DNA from: Acidobacteriota bacterium
Lineage (GTDB): Bacteria; Acidobacteriota; Terriglobia; Acidiferrales; UBA7541
DNA: 40,800 nt
Assembly (NCBI GenBank): GCA_003223325.1
Contig: QHYS01000332.1
Location: 1 to 40,800, forward strand
Reading direction: 5' to 3'
A program made the position numbers and the translations under genes. The number at the start of each line of letters is the position of its first letter. The first letter of the stretch is position 1. Positions 28,368-36,908 of this stretch are shown piece after piece. The notes below the pieces were generated by a model. It saw only the letters and a list, made by a program, of their open reading frames with translations. It was not told where the DNA came from and did not search any database.

Positions 28368-29291
28368 ATGACTCCCGACAAATCCAGGCCGTCAAGCCAA
28401 GACCAGTTTACATCCCTTTGGAAGCTCGGTGGATTGACTCCTTGCCTCCTTGCGCGCAATGTCGTCGGCGAGATTCGCTCGAATAACTTCTTAGGACGGG
28501 CATCTGAGCTGGCATTCGATTTCCTGTTCGCCCTGTTTCCATCGATTTTGTTCATGGTGACCATCTTTGGTCTGTTCGCTTCACGCAGTGCGGAACTCCT
28601 CGATGATTTCTTATCCTACTTCGCCGACTTCCTGCCGCCCTTGGCCTTTCAGCTCTTGAGAAAAACAACCGTTGAGTTAGCCGCAGACGCCAGCGGCGGA
28701 ATGCTGACCTTTGCGATCGTGACCGCGCTCTGGTTTGCTTCCGGCGGAGTGAATGCGATGATTTCCGCTCTGAATCTTGCATACCACGTCCAAGAGGCCC
28801 GCTCCTGGCTGAAAGTTCGCCTGATTGCACTTGGATTGACGTTTTCGATCTCGATTCTCCTCCTCACAGCCTTGCTCGCGGTGCTCGTGGGTAGCCACTT
28901 TGTTGATTGGGTAGGGATGAAGCTTCGATTACAGCCTTCCGTCGTCGCTCTATGGAAGATTCTTCAGTGGCCCGCTTCGGTTTTCTTTGTTCTTGTGTCG
29001 TATTCATTGATTTATTTTTTCGGGCCAGATCTGCACGAGCGTCGCTGGTTCTGGATTACTCCAGGCTCGGCATTTGGAGCGTTAGTTTGGCTGGTCGCAC
29101 CGGTGGGATTCAGAGCGTATCTGCATTTCTTCGATAGCTATAGCGCCTTGTATGGATCGCTTGGCGCCGCAATGGTCCTTTTGGCCTGGCTGTATGTAAC
29201 CGGATTGGCGTTTCTGATTGGCGCGGAAATCAACGCCGAGATCGAACGTGTGACTGCGAAAACGCCTTCAATTACTCAGACTGCGGGCTGA
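28368..29291 (+). CDS. YihY/virulence factor BrkB family membrane protein
   Basis: A 307-residue inner-membrane protein with six predicted helices: FDFLFALFPSILFMVTIFGL, LTFAIVTALWFASGGVNAMI, LIALGLTFSISILLLTALLA, FVLVSYSLIYFFG, GSAFGALVWLVAPVGFRAYL and GSLGAAMVLLAWLYVTGLAF. The conserved YSALYGSLGA and LIGAEINAEIER of the family are present. The family was once called RNase BN, a mistaken name; its real function is unknown, perhaps transport. The start ATG has a weak Shine-Dalgarno. After its stop the region holds an oppositely oriented small RNA unit. Confidence 0.93.
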   Translation: MTPDKSRPSSQDQFTSLWKLGGLTPCLLARNVVGEIRSNNFLGRASELAFDFLFALFPSILFMVTIFGLFASRSAELLDDFLSYFADFLPPLAFQLLRKTTVELAADASGGMLTFAIVTALWFASGGVNAMISALNLAYHVQEARSWLKVRLIALGLTFSISILLLTALLAVLVGSHFVDWVGMKLRLQPSVVALWKILQWPASVFFVLVSYSLIYFFGPDLHERRWFWITPGSAFGALVWLVAPVGFRAYLHFFDSYSALYGSLGAAMVLLAWLYVTGLAFLIGAEINAEIERVTAKTPSITQTAG

Positions 29292-29411
29292 GTGTGGATG
29301 AGCTTAGCGCAAAAACGATAGCTTCGTGCAAAGCGGCAAGTTCCGTCCAGCAGCTTGTTAGGGCTTGAGAGGCGCCAAATCACAGGAAATCTTGATATTT
29401 CGGGGCGGATG

Positions 29412-29456
29412 AAAAAAAAGGAGGGAGGCGCTCAGTAAAGGTTCACAAGCGCCTCC
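29412..29456 (-). terminator. Strong intrinsic terminator with U8 tract
   Basis: GGAGGCGCT (29448-29456 read on the minus strand) pairs with AGCGCCTCC (29424-29432) as a perfect 9-base GC-rich stem. It is followed after a few bases by eight T's on the minus strand (A's at 29412-29419). No T-run follows on the plus strand, so it serves minus-strand transcription. Confidence 0.75.
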
Positions 29457-29465
29457 TCTACTGCG

Positions 29466-29486
29466 TCAACGTAAACTGTACCTCAC
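29466..29486 (-). CDS. Six-codon ORF behind a full-length Shine-Dalgarno
   Basis: GTG AGG TAC AGT TTA CGT TGA encodes MRYSLR. The GTG begins one base after the 13-base 16S-complementary element; the core GGAGG is 7 bases upstream. It would be a leader-type peptide; no downstream gene is attached before the terminator. Translation is unproven. Confidence 0.3.
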   Translation of the reverse strand: MRYSLR

Positions 29487-29544
29487 TGGATCACCTCCTT
29501 CTCGGCAAGTACGCCGATGTCGACAGAACCTGTCGCATGAAACG

Positions 29545-29572
29545 ATTATAACGCCGCGATTATTGCGGGCAA
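29545..29572 (-). promoter_or_regulatory. Sigma-70-type promoter of the small RNA unit
   Basis: On the minus strand TTGCCC (29567-29572) and a perfect TATAAT (29545-29550) are separated by 16 bases. The predicted start is near 29538. It is the best consensus promoter I saw in the window. Confidence 0.6.
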
Positions 29573-29696
29573 ATAGGGGTAATCCATTTGAATCTTGATT
29601 TCCCGTTTGTCAGGCACTACCCTCACTTGCTTGGTAACAAGAGCCTAGTTTCAGGCTTCTGAACTGCACTCTCGGCCTGGTAGTAGAATTTCGAAA

Positions 29697-29924
29697 ATGC
29701 CTTATGAACTTAACGAATGGGAGCACGAACCGGAGACGCAAGCATCTTCGTCGCGTGGGGGCGGTCCGCCTCGAAAAATAACAGGAGCAGGGATACTCGA
29801 CCCATCGGTGCCGCCGACGAGACAAGGCCCACTTTCCCCAATCTCCGGAGCATTGCGCATTTTCGCAGCAATCATTCTGGTGGGCATAGTTGTTGCTTTT
29901 CTACTACTTTTGCCGCGACACTGA
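29697..29924 (+). CDS. Small single-helix membrane protein
   Basis: A 75-residue protein. A polar N-terminal region rich in Glu, Ser, Gly and Pro (MPYELNEWEHEPETQASSSR) is followed by a proline-rich linker and one C-terminal transmembrane helix (LRIFAAIILVGIVVAFLLLL) that ends near the stop. The layout suggests a cytoplasmic tail anchored in the inner membrane. No function is known to me. No strong Shine-Dalgarno is visible. Confidence 0.65.
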   Translation: MPYELNEWEHEPETQASSSRGGGPPRKITGAGILDPSVPPTRQGPLSPISGALRIFAAIILVGIVVAFLLLLPRH

Positions 29925-30031
29925 AATCCACAAGTTCGATTAACCCGTCTCTAGCGAGTTAGGGTATTAGCCACCTTTTGATAAGTCTCGTTTTCGGAAT
30001 GTGCGCCAGACACTCACATGAGAACACGGCC

Positions 30032-30535
30032 CTATGCGCTTCTGTAGCTGAACAGCCTTTGGCATTCTTTTCGGAGAAAACCGCCGGTGACAGGAATGGG
30101 GTGATTGCCCTTCTCGAAAACGAACCGGCAGGGGATAAGACAAGATCGCCACTTATAGTCCTCGGTGCCGCGCTTGCGACCGTAAGCGTCTATGTCTTCT
30201 TGGGAAACGCCGTAGACAACCGCGCCGATTCTAGACCACACGCAAGCACCGGCGCACATGGCGCAAGGCTCGTGCGTGGAGTAGAGGACGAAGTCGGGAA
30301 GGTAGCGGCCATAACCACTTGATACGTATTTGAGGGTTTCCAACTCTACGTGTTTGATGCTCGATCCCGAGGTTTTTACTCGGTTACCTGCACTGGCAAT
30401 GACCACCTCGCGCTTGCCCGTGAGGCGTGTAACGACCGCTCCAATGGGATAGTCGCCTCTGTCACCGGCGCGTTTGGCCTCCGCAATAGCCAGCTCCATA
30501 AACTTCTTTTTCGGTTTGTAGGAAGACGGAATCAT
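30032..30535 (-). CDS. Nucleoside/cytidine deaminase-like protein (CMP/dCMP deaminase superfamily)
   Basis: A 167-residue cytoplasmic zinc-dependent deaminase. The catalytic motif is HVE at residues 62-64 (usually HAE), and PCAMC at 90-94 supplies the two cysteine ligands, followed by AGACVWSRIGAVVYGVS. The fold matches the tRNA adenosine deaminase / guanine deaminase group. The substrate cannot be fixed: the C-terminal part (GGFLRKECQRLFSYR) is closer to free nucleoside or base deaminases. The His-Val-Glu variant keeps both catalytic residues. Confidence 0.87.
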   Translation of the reverse strand: MIPSSYKPKKKFMELAIAEAKRAGDRGDYPIGAVVTRLTGKREVVIASAGNRVKTSGSSIKHVELETLKYVSSGYGRYLPDFVLYSTHEPCAMCAGACVWSRIGAVVYGVSQEDIDAYGRKRGTEDYKWRSCLIPCRFVFEKGNHPIPVTGGFLRKECQRLFSYRSA

Positions 30536-30625
30536 TGTCGTTAGATTATATGCGCTCGTCGCGCCGAGATAGGAGTCCCCGTCGTCTTTCCGGAAAGTGG
30601 CGCTAGAATACTTTTGTATCCCCGC

Positions 30626-31096
30626 ATGCGCAGGGTGACCTCACTTGCGTTCTTAGCCTTGCTGGTTTTGGTAAGCCAACGAGGGTTGGCCCAAGAACCT
30701 CTACGAGTGGAAATTGTAACGAGCACTCCGCAACAGCGCGATCCAATTCTCGTCCGCGTTACGAATCTCACCGCAAAAACGCTGCAATTGGCTCTCCCGT
30801 TGTACTTCTACGGTCGAACAAGTTTATTCCGTCAAACTTTGGCTTCAGACCCGCTGGATATTGAGCAAAAGAAGGGACGGCACTGGGTTGAAATCCCACT
30901 GGGGCTCCCTAGTGCGGCGCCGAGCGCTTCGCCCCAAATCGAAGCAGGACAGACGAAGGAATATCGATTCGGCGTTGTTGGTGCTGGTGAATATCGTGTT
31001 CGCGTATGGTACGTCGTTTCACCGCCGCAAGCGGGGCCGCCGCCTCGTCCGGCCAAGTACGCGAGCGTTGTTTCTACTATTTTCAAAGTCAATTAA
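30626..31096 (+). CDS. Exported hypothetical protein
   Basis: A 156-residue protein with a signal peptide (RRVTSLAFLALLVLVSQRGL, then AQ). The mature part is a beta-sandwich-like sequence (ILVRVTNLTAKTLQLALPLY, then EIPLGLPSAAP and GEYRVRVWYVVSPPQAGPP). This resembles small Ig-like exported domains, but no named family is recognised. The start is the ATG at 30626 rather than the upstream TTG at 30614, because the signal peptide begins there. Confidence 0.65.
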   Translation: MRRVTSLAFLALLVLVSQRGLAQEPLRVEIVTSTPQQRDPILVRVTNLTAKTLQLALPLYFYGRTSLFRQTLASDPLDIEQKKGRHWVEIPLGLPSAAPSASPQIEAGQTKEYRFGVVGAGEYRVRVWYVVSPPQAGPPPRPAKYASVVSTIFKVN

Positions 31097-31326
31097 AGCG
31101 CCACTGGCCCCTGAAGCAATCTTCCTAATGGCTCTGAAACCCAAATAGAACCCGATCCGAAGCCAAGTCCCGTGAATCCGTTTCTCGGGATTTGAGAAGC
31201 GTCTGCGTCAGCTATTCCTCAGCTCCGTTTGGATTACAATACCTGCGTTCTTCGTCGGCATTTGGCCGCAGGCATCAAACCAACTGGTTAGCCCTGTGGC
31301 AACGCCACCGTTTATTGAGGATTCAA

Positions 31327-32097
31327 TTGAATCGCAAACTGCCTTTCCTGCCCATAATCGGTTTAGTGATAGGTTTATTGCCTTGCCTTATTGAGGCACA
31401 AGTCCCGCCCAATACGGTCGTATTTAAAGACATGATCGCTCGCTTTCGAGCCGGTGCCGAACCCGTGCGCATCGTTTTTTACTCTTATCCGCCGCGGCAG
31501 CAAGGCATTGGCTTCATCGTTGTTTCGCGTTCGGGCAAATTATTGGGAAAAACTGAAATGTCAGACGGGAACAGTGTCGGCCCAGCAACAGGCGTATACG
31601 ACACAAGGGCAGAGGGTATTCCTGATATCATCCTAGCCGCTGGAGTGGGAGCCAAGACCTACCAGGTTAGCGTGTATTCTTTCCAAAACGATCAGTTAAA
31701 AGAGATCTTCAACTGGTCCGGCTGGCATTTCGAAGTCGTGCGATTGAATGGGCAACCCGTGATCGCAGTTACGCCGACCGACTATGGCACACTACCGATG
31801 CTTTATAGGTGGAAGCGAGGTCAATTTGTGCAGTCCGATCAAGACTTCCCCGACTTTTTCGACAAAGCGATTAAAACCCAGCAAGATGGCTTTTCGGCCG
31901 ATTCCCAGTTTCCGGTGATGCCGTTTCTCGGGCGCTATAGGCTAAAACGGATATCATTCTTACGATCTAAGCTCTGTAGGGACAAGATGACTGAAAACAG
32001 ACGACCTCGCCGTAATGGAACTGAAGCTGACCTCGTCGCGATCCGCACATTCGATGACGAGCTTGAAGCAAACCTTGCGAAATCGGCGCACGCCTGA
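31327..32097 (+). CDS. Exported hypothetical protein (TTG start)
   Basis: About 256 residues. From the TTG at 31327 (GAGG 6 bases upstream) the protein begins with a signal peptide LPFLPIIGLVIGLLPCLIEA. The mature part reads VVFKDMIARFRAGAEPVRIV, then IPDIILAAGVGAKTYQVSVY and YGTLPMLYRWKRGQFVQ. It resembles beta-propeller or FG-GAP-like repeat segments that follow a measured quantity, but I cannot assign a family. The frame is open to a TTG at 31192, which lacks a signal peptide at the proper place. The C-terminal 40 residues are charged. Confidence 0.6.
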   Translation: MNRKLPFLPIIGLVIGLLPCLIEAQVPPNTVVFKDMIARFRAGAEPVRIVFYSYPPRQQGIGFIVVSRSGKLLGKTEMSDGNSVGPATGVYDTRAEGIPDIILAAGVGAKTYQVSVYSFQNDQLKEIFNWSGWHFEVVRLNGQPVIAVTPTDYGTLPMLYRWKRGQFVQSDQDFPDFFDKAIKTQQDGFSADSQFPVMPFLGRYRLKRISFLRSKLCRDKMTENRRPRRNGTEADLVAIRTFDDELEANLAKSAHA

Positions 32098-32182
32098 AAT
32101 GTGACATTCGCTGCGACGAAGCCGGTTGTAGCGCGGGCTTACAACTCCTCGCTGGGATATTTCGATCTTGGAGGGACCGAAA

Positions 32183-33073
32183 ATGCTAAATCGCTTTTGG
32201 GTTTTAATGGTTGGTCTGTCGGCTGCCGCGCTAACAATTTCCACTGGCACATCGGCCCAGAACAACTCTAAGCCGACTTGGCCTGAGGTGGATTGGCACA
32301 GGCCGCGGATAACACCACAGAATCGGAAACCAGCTCCACGGCGCAGCATCTCCGGGTCGTGGAGTACGGCCGGGGGGCCGGACGCAGGAACTCAGGCAGG
32401 CGGCGTGCAGTTAAAGCCAAACAATGGGAAACCGGAGAATGCGCTACCATACACGCCTCACGCACTGGAGGTGTACAAGACTCATAAGCCAACCGAGGGA
32501 ATCGACGCGGTCCCGCCGAACGAACACAATGATCCCAGGAATTTCTGCGAACCCCTAGGATTTCCGCGCTGGAATCATTACAGCCTCAGATTTGCCCAAA
32601 TCTTTCAGGACGAGGCGAAGATCGCGATTTTGTATCACTACGACAGCCGATGGCGCATCATTTGGATCGACGGTCGTCCCCTCCCCAAATTGATGGATGG
32701 CGGCGTGGAAATAGACGGCCAGTTGAGGGAACCGCGGTGGATGGGCTACTCCGTCGGCAAATGGCTCGACGATTACACCCTCGAGGTTCAAACGGTCGGA
32801 ACCATGCCTGAAGACCGGGTTTGGCTCGACAATACTGGCAGGCCCATTAGTGATCAGGCTCGCATAACGGAGACATTCCGGCGCCTGGACTATGACACTC
32901 TGGAATGGTCAGAGACGATCAATGATCCAATAATGTTTAGTAAACCCTTTGACGCCTTGAAGATGGCGTTTAGGCTGCAAGATGCCCATACCGAGGAAAA
33001 CGAAAACATATGCTCGGCAAAAAACTACCAGCTCTATCTCGACGCTTTTGGCGATGATGCCAGCAAAAAGTGA
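32183..33073 (+). CDS. Exported protein of a family common in Acidobacteriota
   Basis: A 296-residue protein with a signal peptide (FWVLMVGLSAAALTISTGTS, then AQ). The mature part has conserved-looking blocks: NFCEPLGFPRWNHYSLRFAQ, then ILYHYDSRWRIIWIDGRPLP, MGYSVGKWLDDYTLEVQTVG and ITETFRRLDYDTLEWSETIN. These blocks occur in exported proteins often encoded beside DUF6152 genes, as here. The biochemical role is unknown. GGAGG lies 8 bases before the ATG, so this start is firm. Confidence 0.8.
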   Translation: MLNRFWVLMVGLSAAALTISTGTSAQNNSKPTWPEVDWHRPRITPQNRKPAPRRSISGSWSTAGGPDAGTQAGGVQLKPNNGKPENALPYTPHALEVYKTHKPTEGIDAVPPNEHNDPRNFCEPLGFPRWNHYSLRFAQIFQDEAKIAILYHYDSRWRIIWIDGRPLPKLMDGGVEIDGQLREPRWMGYSVGKWLDDYTLEVQTVGTMPEDRVWLDNTGRPISDQARITETFRRLDYDTLEWSETINDPIMFSKPFDALKMAFRLQDAHTEENENICSAKNYQLYLDAFGDDASKK

Positions 33074-33162
33074 CAGTCGAGCGAGAGGGAAACTGTCTTT
33101 GACATTGTTTGCAGGGCCGGTCATAAAGGAGAGGATGGATTCGTAAAGACGGAGGATCCACT

Positions 33163-33558
33163 ATGAGTAAGAGGCTTGTCATGGCGATGACTATGACCCT
33201 GGGTCTTTTGGTTTCGGTTCCTCTGTTTGCACATCACGGCAGCGCTTCGTACGCGCTCGATAAGCGAGTTACCTTGAGGGGAACCGTCACGAGATGGCTT
33301 TACGCCAGCCCCCATCTTTTGCTGATGCTTGACGTGAAAGGTGAGAACGGCGAAGTCACGCACTGGGTTCTGGAGTCGCAATCTCCGACAGTCATGTACC
33401 CTAGTGGCTATCGTAAGGACTCTTTCAAACCCGGGGACGAAGTTACGGTCACTGCAAGCCAAGCCAGGAATGGCAAGCCAGTCGGGCGCATCATCGAGGC
33501 CACAACTGCTGACGGCACGAAGCTGGGACGTGGACCTGCCGGGCAAAATCAACAGTAA
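33163..33558 (+). CDS. DUF6152 family exported protein
   Basis: A 131-residue protein. The signal peptide ends VPLFAHHGS. The mature start HHGSASYALDKRVTLRGTVT and the following VTHWVLESQSP, SFKPGDEVTVTASQARNGKP and GRIIEATTADG match DUF6152, a small beta-barrel-like exported family. Function unknown. GGAGG lies 7 bases before the ATG. It follows the gene at 32183 by 89 bases and may be co-transcribed with it. Confidence 0.88.
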   Translation: MSKRLVMAMTMTLGLLVSVPLFAHHGSASYALDKRVTLRGTVTRWLYASPHLLLMLDVKGENGEVTHWVLESQSPTVMYPSGYRKDSFKPGDEVTVTASQARNGKPVGRIIEATTADGTKLGRGPAGQNQQ

Positions 33559-33637
33559 GCTTCTGTGCGCGCTCACCAATAAGCAGACCGGCTGCATTAC
33601 GAGTCTCGCTGACTCTAGTGACAGGTTGCGAAGATAA

Positions 33638-33660
33638 CTCCTGATCCCGTTTTTCAGGAG
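33638..33660. terminator. Hairpin after the DUF6152 gene
   Basis: CTCCTGA (33638-33644) and TCAGGAG (33654-33660) form a perfect 7-base stem. The loop carries CCCGTTTTT. It lies 80 bases past the DUF6152 stop and touches the decayed transposase. There is no T-run after the stem, so it is a weak terminator candidate. Confidence 0.3.
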
Positions 33661-34873
33661 CTGAGATTCAAAGCGTTCATTTCGTTCATTAAGGGGTGGG
33701 GCTTCAGCCGCAGCGTGCGCATTTCCTCGTCCGTGATCTTCTGACCAGGTTCGTATTCGCGAGTGTCAAGCACAGCCTTCACTCAGAGCCCGCTTTTGGT
33801 GGTCGTGGCCCCAATCAGATTGACCACGGCCTCGTAGCTGAGCAGCGGCCGGCCGCGCCAGTTCATACTAATGAACGAAAATAAGCGATGTTTCGACCTT
33901 GTTCCACTTGCTCGTGCCGGGCGGATAGTGACACACGGTTATGGCCATGCCGAGCCGATCGGCCAGGGCCTGCAGATGGATTTTCCAGGCGCGCAGCCGT
34001 GAGCCGTTGCTGCCGCCGGCATCCGCCGCGCAGATCAACAAGCGCCGAGCCTGCGGGTAGGCTTTCCGTCCCAGCAACTGCCACCAGCGGCGAATGCTTT
34101 CCACGGCAAATTCCGCCATCTCGTGCGTGATACCCACGTTGACGACCGCTTCGTTTCGCGTCAGGTCGTAGGTCCCGTAGGGGATTGCCTTGCCCACACC
34201 CGGGGCTGGAAAATCGTGGACGTTGACTGCCTCGGGGTGGCCCGCCGGCCGCCACCGACGGCCGCGATTGTCGAAAGATCCCACTAATTCCTTCTTTTTG
34301 GTCCACACTGACGACCGGGTCATGACCACGGACGAAGCGCCGGACTTGATCGTTGAGGTAGCGAAACTGCGCGTCGCGTTCCGGATGTTGCCTGCCCTCG
34401 ATCGTCTTCACGTTGGCCTGCAACGAGTAGCCCAGCTCCCGCAGACAGCGCGCCACGGTGACATGCGAGACCGTGTAGCCCTGACGCGCGGGCTCCTCGG
34501 CCAAGGTGCGACTCGACTTGTTCGTCCACAGCAAATAGCTCATCGGGTCACCGGCGGTGCTGGCTTCGACCAGCCGCGCCAGCACGCGCTTCACATGGGG
34601 ATCGGCATCCTCCAGCCTCTTGCGTCCACCGCCCACGGCCCGAATGCGACCTGTTTCCGGGCGCGAGGGCAAGCGTCCGGATTCTAACTCCGCCATGCCT
34701 TTTAAAATCGTAGGCCGCGACATGCTCGTCAGCCGGGCCAGGCGACTGACCGCCCCGCGTCCTTCTTCCAGCGCTTTCTGGGCGACAAAGACGCGCGCCT
34801 GCGCTTCATTCAACGTGCCCAGCACACGTAGCCAGTGCCGCTCTGCCTCCGGAATTCTCGCCTTCGTCGCCAT
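33654..34873 (-). pseudogene. ISAzo13-like transposase, decayed
   Basis: The N-terminal half (from ATKARIPEAERHWLRVLGTL to FVRGHDPVVSVD) is an ISAzo13-type transposase. Two bases appear lost near 34290, because VSVD continues in another frame as TKKKELVGSFDNRGRRWRPA. The DDE region follows (RRLLICADAGGSNGSR-like segment, then VCHYPPGTSKWNKVE). One extra A near 33890 moves the frame again to HRLFSFISMNWRGRPLLSYE. A nonsense codon then interrupts GATTTKSGL-stop-VKAVLD. The C-terminus ends ITDEEMRTLRLKPHPL and then diverges. Three lesions mean it cannot be active. No inverted repeats or target duplication could be identified, so the element's limits are unknown. Confidence 0.85.
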
Positions 34874-35203
34874 CGCCGTATAATCTCGCACTGCCAACAC
34901 AATAGCGAGCGACATTCATTGTGTAAATATTATTATTTTTTAACAATCCCTAACGTGTTGGAAGGAGTGACGCTGCCTAGTAGCATAGGTGCGGCACCCA
35001 ACCTCCAAAGCCATCCGTTGCCGAATGCTACGCTTCGCCTCGAAACGCTCCTCACTAAGTTTTGCGCCGCACTTCGACCGCGTGATTTATACTCTGTTCA
35101 GCTTAAGCGCGATTAACTCACCAAGATTGCGATCCCGGGTTGAAACGGGCTCCGCCTAAATTTCGGCGGTTCCCGATTGGCAATACAGAAAGAGAAGGTG
35201 TAT

Positions 35204-35956
35204 ATGCCGAGATTTATTCCAGCTGCATCCGTCTTGGGACTCTTGAGTCTGTGTTTGGCCGGATCTAATTGGTTGGCAGGCGAGCCTGCGCGGGCTGCGG
35301 GACAACAGGCGGCGCCACAAAAGCTCCAATACCCTCCCTTGTTTTTCCGGGAGGACTGGACGCTGGCCAGTGGCTTGCCCAATACCAATACTCCTCAGGA
35401 ACCGGAGCATACGATCGTCCAAGGGGACGTCGCGAACCCAAATCTGGAAGTGCACCTGTACGGCGACAAGGTTGGCCCTGTGACCGTCAAACAGACCTAC
35501 AACGATGACATCACCTATGTAATGACGCTACTTTGCACGTCAAGCTGCGCGATCACTCTCAGGGACAAAAACAACGATGTGGATTTGACCGGACTGGCTA
35601 CCATCCGCTGGCGCACCAAGATAAGTGGGTTTCATCAACTCCATCCCATTGTGAAGCTCGCGGACGGAACCTGGCTCGTAGGCGATCATGCGACCGGCTA
35701 CTCCACGGACTGGGTGGAGTCACAAATCCAAATGGTTGACGTCCGCTGGCGGAATCTCAATATCGAAAATGTGATCGAGGGCCGGGGCGATAACTGGGTG
35801 GAGCGTCCGAACCTGAGCAGGGTAGAGGAGGTTGGTTTCACGGACCTGATGAGGGGAGGCGGTCACGGAGCTCCAGGTTCGCGGATCGACTGGATCGAAG
35901 TTTACGGCAAGCCCGTTCCGCGAGTTGCATCGGGCAACACGAGCAGCAGGCGATAG
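35204..35956 (+). CDS. Exported hypothetical protein
   Basis: A 250-residue protein. A signal peptide (PRFIPAASVLGLLSLCLAGS) is followed by LQYPPLFFREDWTLASGLPN, a beta-rich body (TIVQGDVANPNLEVHLYGDK, ATIRWRTKISGFHQLHPIVK) and a C-terminal GSRIDWIEVYGKPVPR. The pattern suggests a jelly-roll or concanavalin-like fold, but I recognise no family. The Shine-Dalgarno is GAAGG before the ATG at 35204; the TTG at 35177 is less likely. Bases 34916-35203 hold only an AT-rich stretch near 34925. Confidence 0.65.
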   Translation: MPRFIPAASVLGLLSLCLAGSNWLAGEPARAAGQQAAPQKLQYPPLFFREDWTLASGLPNTNTPQEPEHTIVQGDVANPNLEVHLYGDKVGPVTVKQTYNDDITYVMTLLCTSSCAITLRDKNNDVDLTGLATIRWRTKISGFHQLHPIVKLADGTWLVGDHATGYSTDWVESQIQMVDVRWRNLNIENVIEGRGDNWVERPNLSRVEEVGFTDLMRGGGHGAPGSRIDWIEVYGKPVPRVASGNTSSRR

Positions 35957-35957
35957 A

Positions 35958-35980
35958 CTTACCAGTTTTAGACTGGCAAG
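35958..35980. terminator. Hairpin after the 35204 gene
   Basis: CTTACCAGT (35958-35966) and ACTGGCAAG (35972-35980) pair with 8 of 9 matches around TTTAG. It begins 2 bases after the stop at 35956. No T-run follows, so it is a possible factor-assisted terminator or mRNA end stabiliser. Confidence 0.35.
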
Positions 35981-36220
35981 TAACGAAGGCTGATGGATCC
36001 TCGTAGATCTTTAGAATTGCTGCGCCAAGTCCCGTGTTTAACGTCGTCGGCGTTGTCAAGAGTTTTCTTCAAGACACCTCCACCCCTGCGAGCCGGGAGC
36101 GAGGTCAAGGGTGCCCCGCGAAGCGGACGTTCCATCGAAGACCCTTACGCCGAGAACGGCTCGCCACCCAGACGAAGCTCCGCTTCGTCCCTCAAGTTTG
36201 GTCGACAATCATGACGAGCT

Positions 36221-36293
36221 GAGTCTGGAGCAGGTTATCGACGCCAATTCTTTTCGGCAGGTTCGGCAGCTCGGGCGGCTTGCCACGCTCCAA
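36221..36293 (+). repeat. Gene relic, copy 1 of a diverged direct repeat
   Basis: The frame reads SLEQVIDANSFRQVRQLGRL and resembles copy 2 at 37936-38008, which reads SLEQLIDGQSFRQIRQLCRF. Nucleotide identity by eye is about three quarters. Neither copy has a full gene around it. The protein family is not recognised. The surrounding 35981-36476 holds no intact gene. Confidence 0.5.
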
Positions 36294-36476
36294 CGCGGTG
36301 GGTGCGGGCTGCGGCAGGTCGTTGAGCATAGGACCTCGCTGAGCCTGTGCTATTTATCGCAATACGTGCGGCGGGTCAATTTTTTACGCCGCTTCCACTC
36401 CGCCCTCGCCTCCTGCAGCTGAACTACGAATGGCTCCCGTGGCGACTTGCCGAGATTCGCGACCGGGCTGATAGGT

Positions 36477-36908
36477 TCAGTTTCCGCTGTCTTCTACACG
36501 TTCCCACACCAGCGTGGATTCAACCACAGGTGGAGTGTTCTCGGTTGAGTCTATTCGCAGTATCAGCCGATTCGGACCCTCAAACTTAGACCATCGTTTC
36601 CAGGTCTTGCCGATATTGTTGGGATTTTTTGCGACCTCAACGTAGTGCAGAACGAATCCTTCCTTTGCATGGACTTCAACTCTCGAACAATAAGCTATGA
36701 AACTTTCCATGGTTGATTTCGCTTCTTCCCGTGTCGGTACGGTCGCCGATTTCCACTTCGGTTGGTTCGGGTTCATTATAGTGGCGCACATTCGGTTCGT
36801 ATCGGTATAAATCAGATAGCCAATACTCGCTTCCTGCCTCGTAGTTCCATCAGTGAGATGGTCTGTCCATGAGACAAACCGCCAGGCTCCGGGCGGGTCC
36901 GCGAGTGG
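36477..36908 (-). pseudogene. Lipocalin-like domain gene lacking its start
   Basis: The minus-strand frame from 36908 reads AWRFVSWTDHLTDGTTRQEA, then IGYLIYTDTNRMCATIMNPN, EEAKSTMESFIAYCSRVEVH and VLHYVEVAKNPNNIGKTWKR. This matches a whole lipocalin-like domain (GTWRLVSWE..DG....GYLIYT..GRM). It has no start codon before residue W; the first ATG (36791) falls inside the domain. The frame is the same as that of the upstream PilZ gene and follows its TAG stop directly. It could be a truncated gene fused by deletion, or a domain reached only by readthrough. Confidence 0.6.

Larger units (their letters stand above)
29412..29538 (-). ncRNA. Candidate small RNA or leader-peptide transcript complementary to the 16S rRNA 3' end
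   Basis: The minus strand has a complete unit within 160 bases. It runs from a promoter at 29545-29572, to a short 5' hairpin GACAG-GTT-CTGTC (29522-29534), to AAGGAGGTGATCC (29488-29500), to a 6-codon ORF, to an intrinsic terminator. The 13-base element is an exact complement of the canonical bacterial 16S 3' end GGATCACCTCCTT, far longer than a usual Shine-Dalgarno. The predicted transcript is about 127 bases and is convergent with the BrkB gene. Whether it acts as an RNA, as a ribosome-binding decoy or by making a tiny peptide is unknown. Confidence 0.5.

Noticed and set aside
29487-29500. True 16S rRNA 3' end
   Set aside because: Only the last 14 bases match; the upstream sequence is unlike 16S helix 45, so it is not an rRNA gene or obvious fragment.
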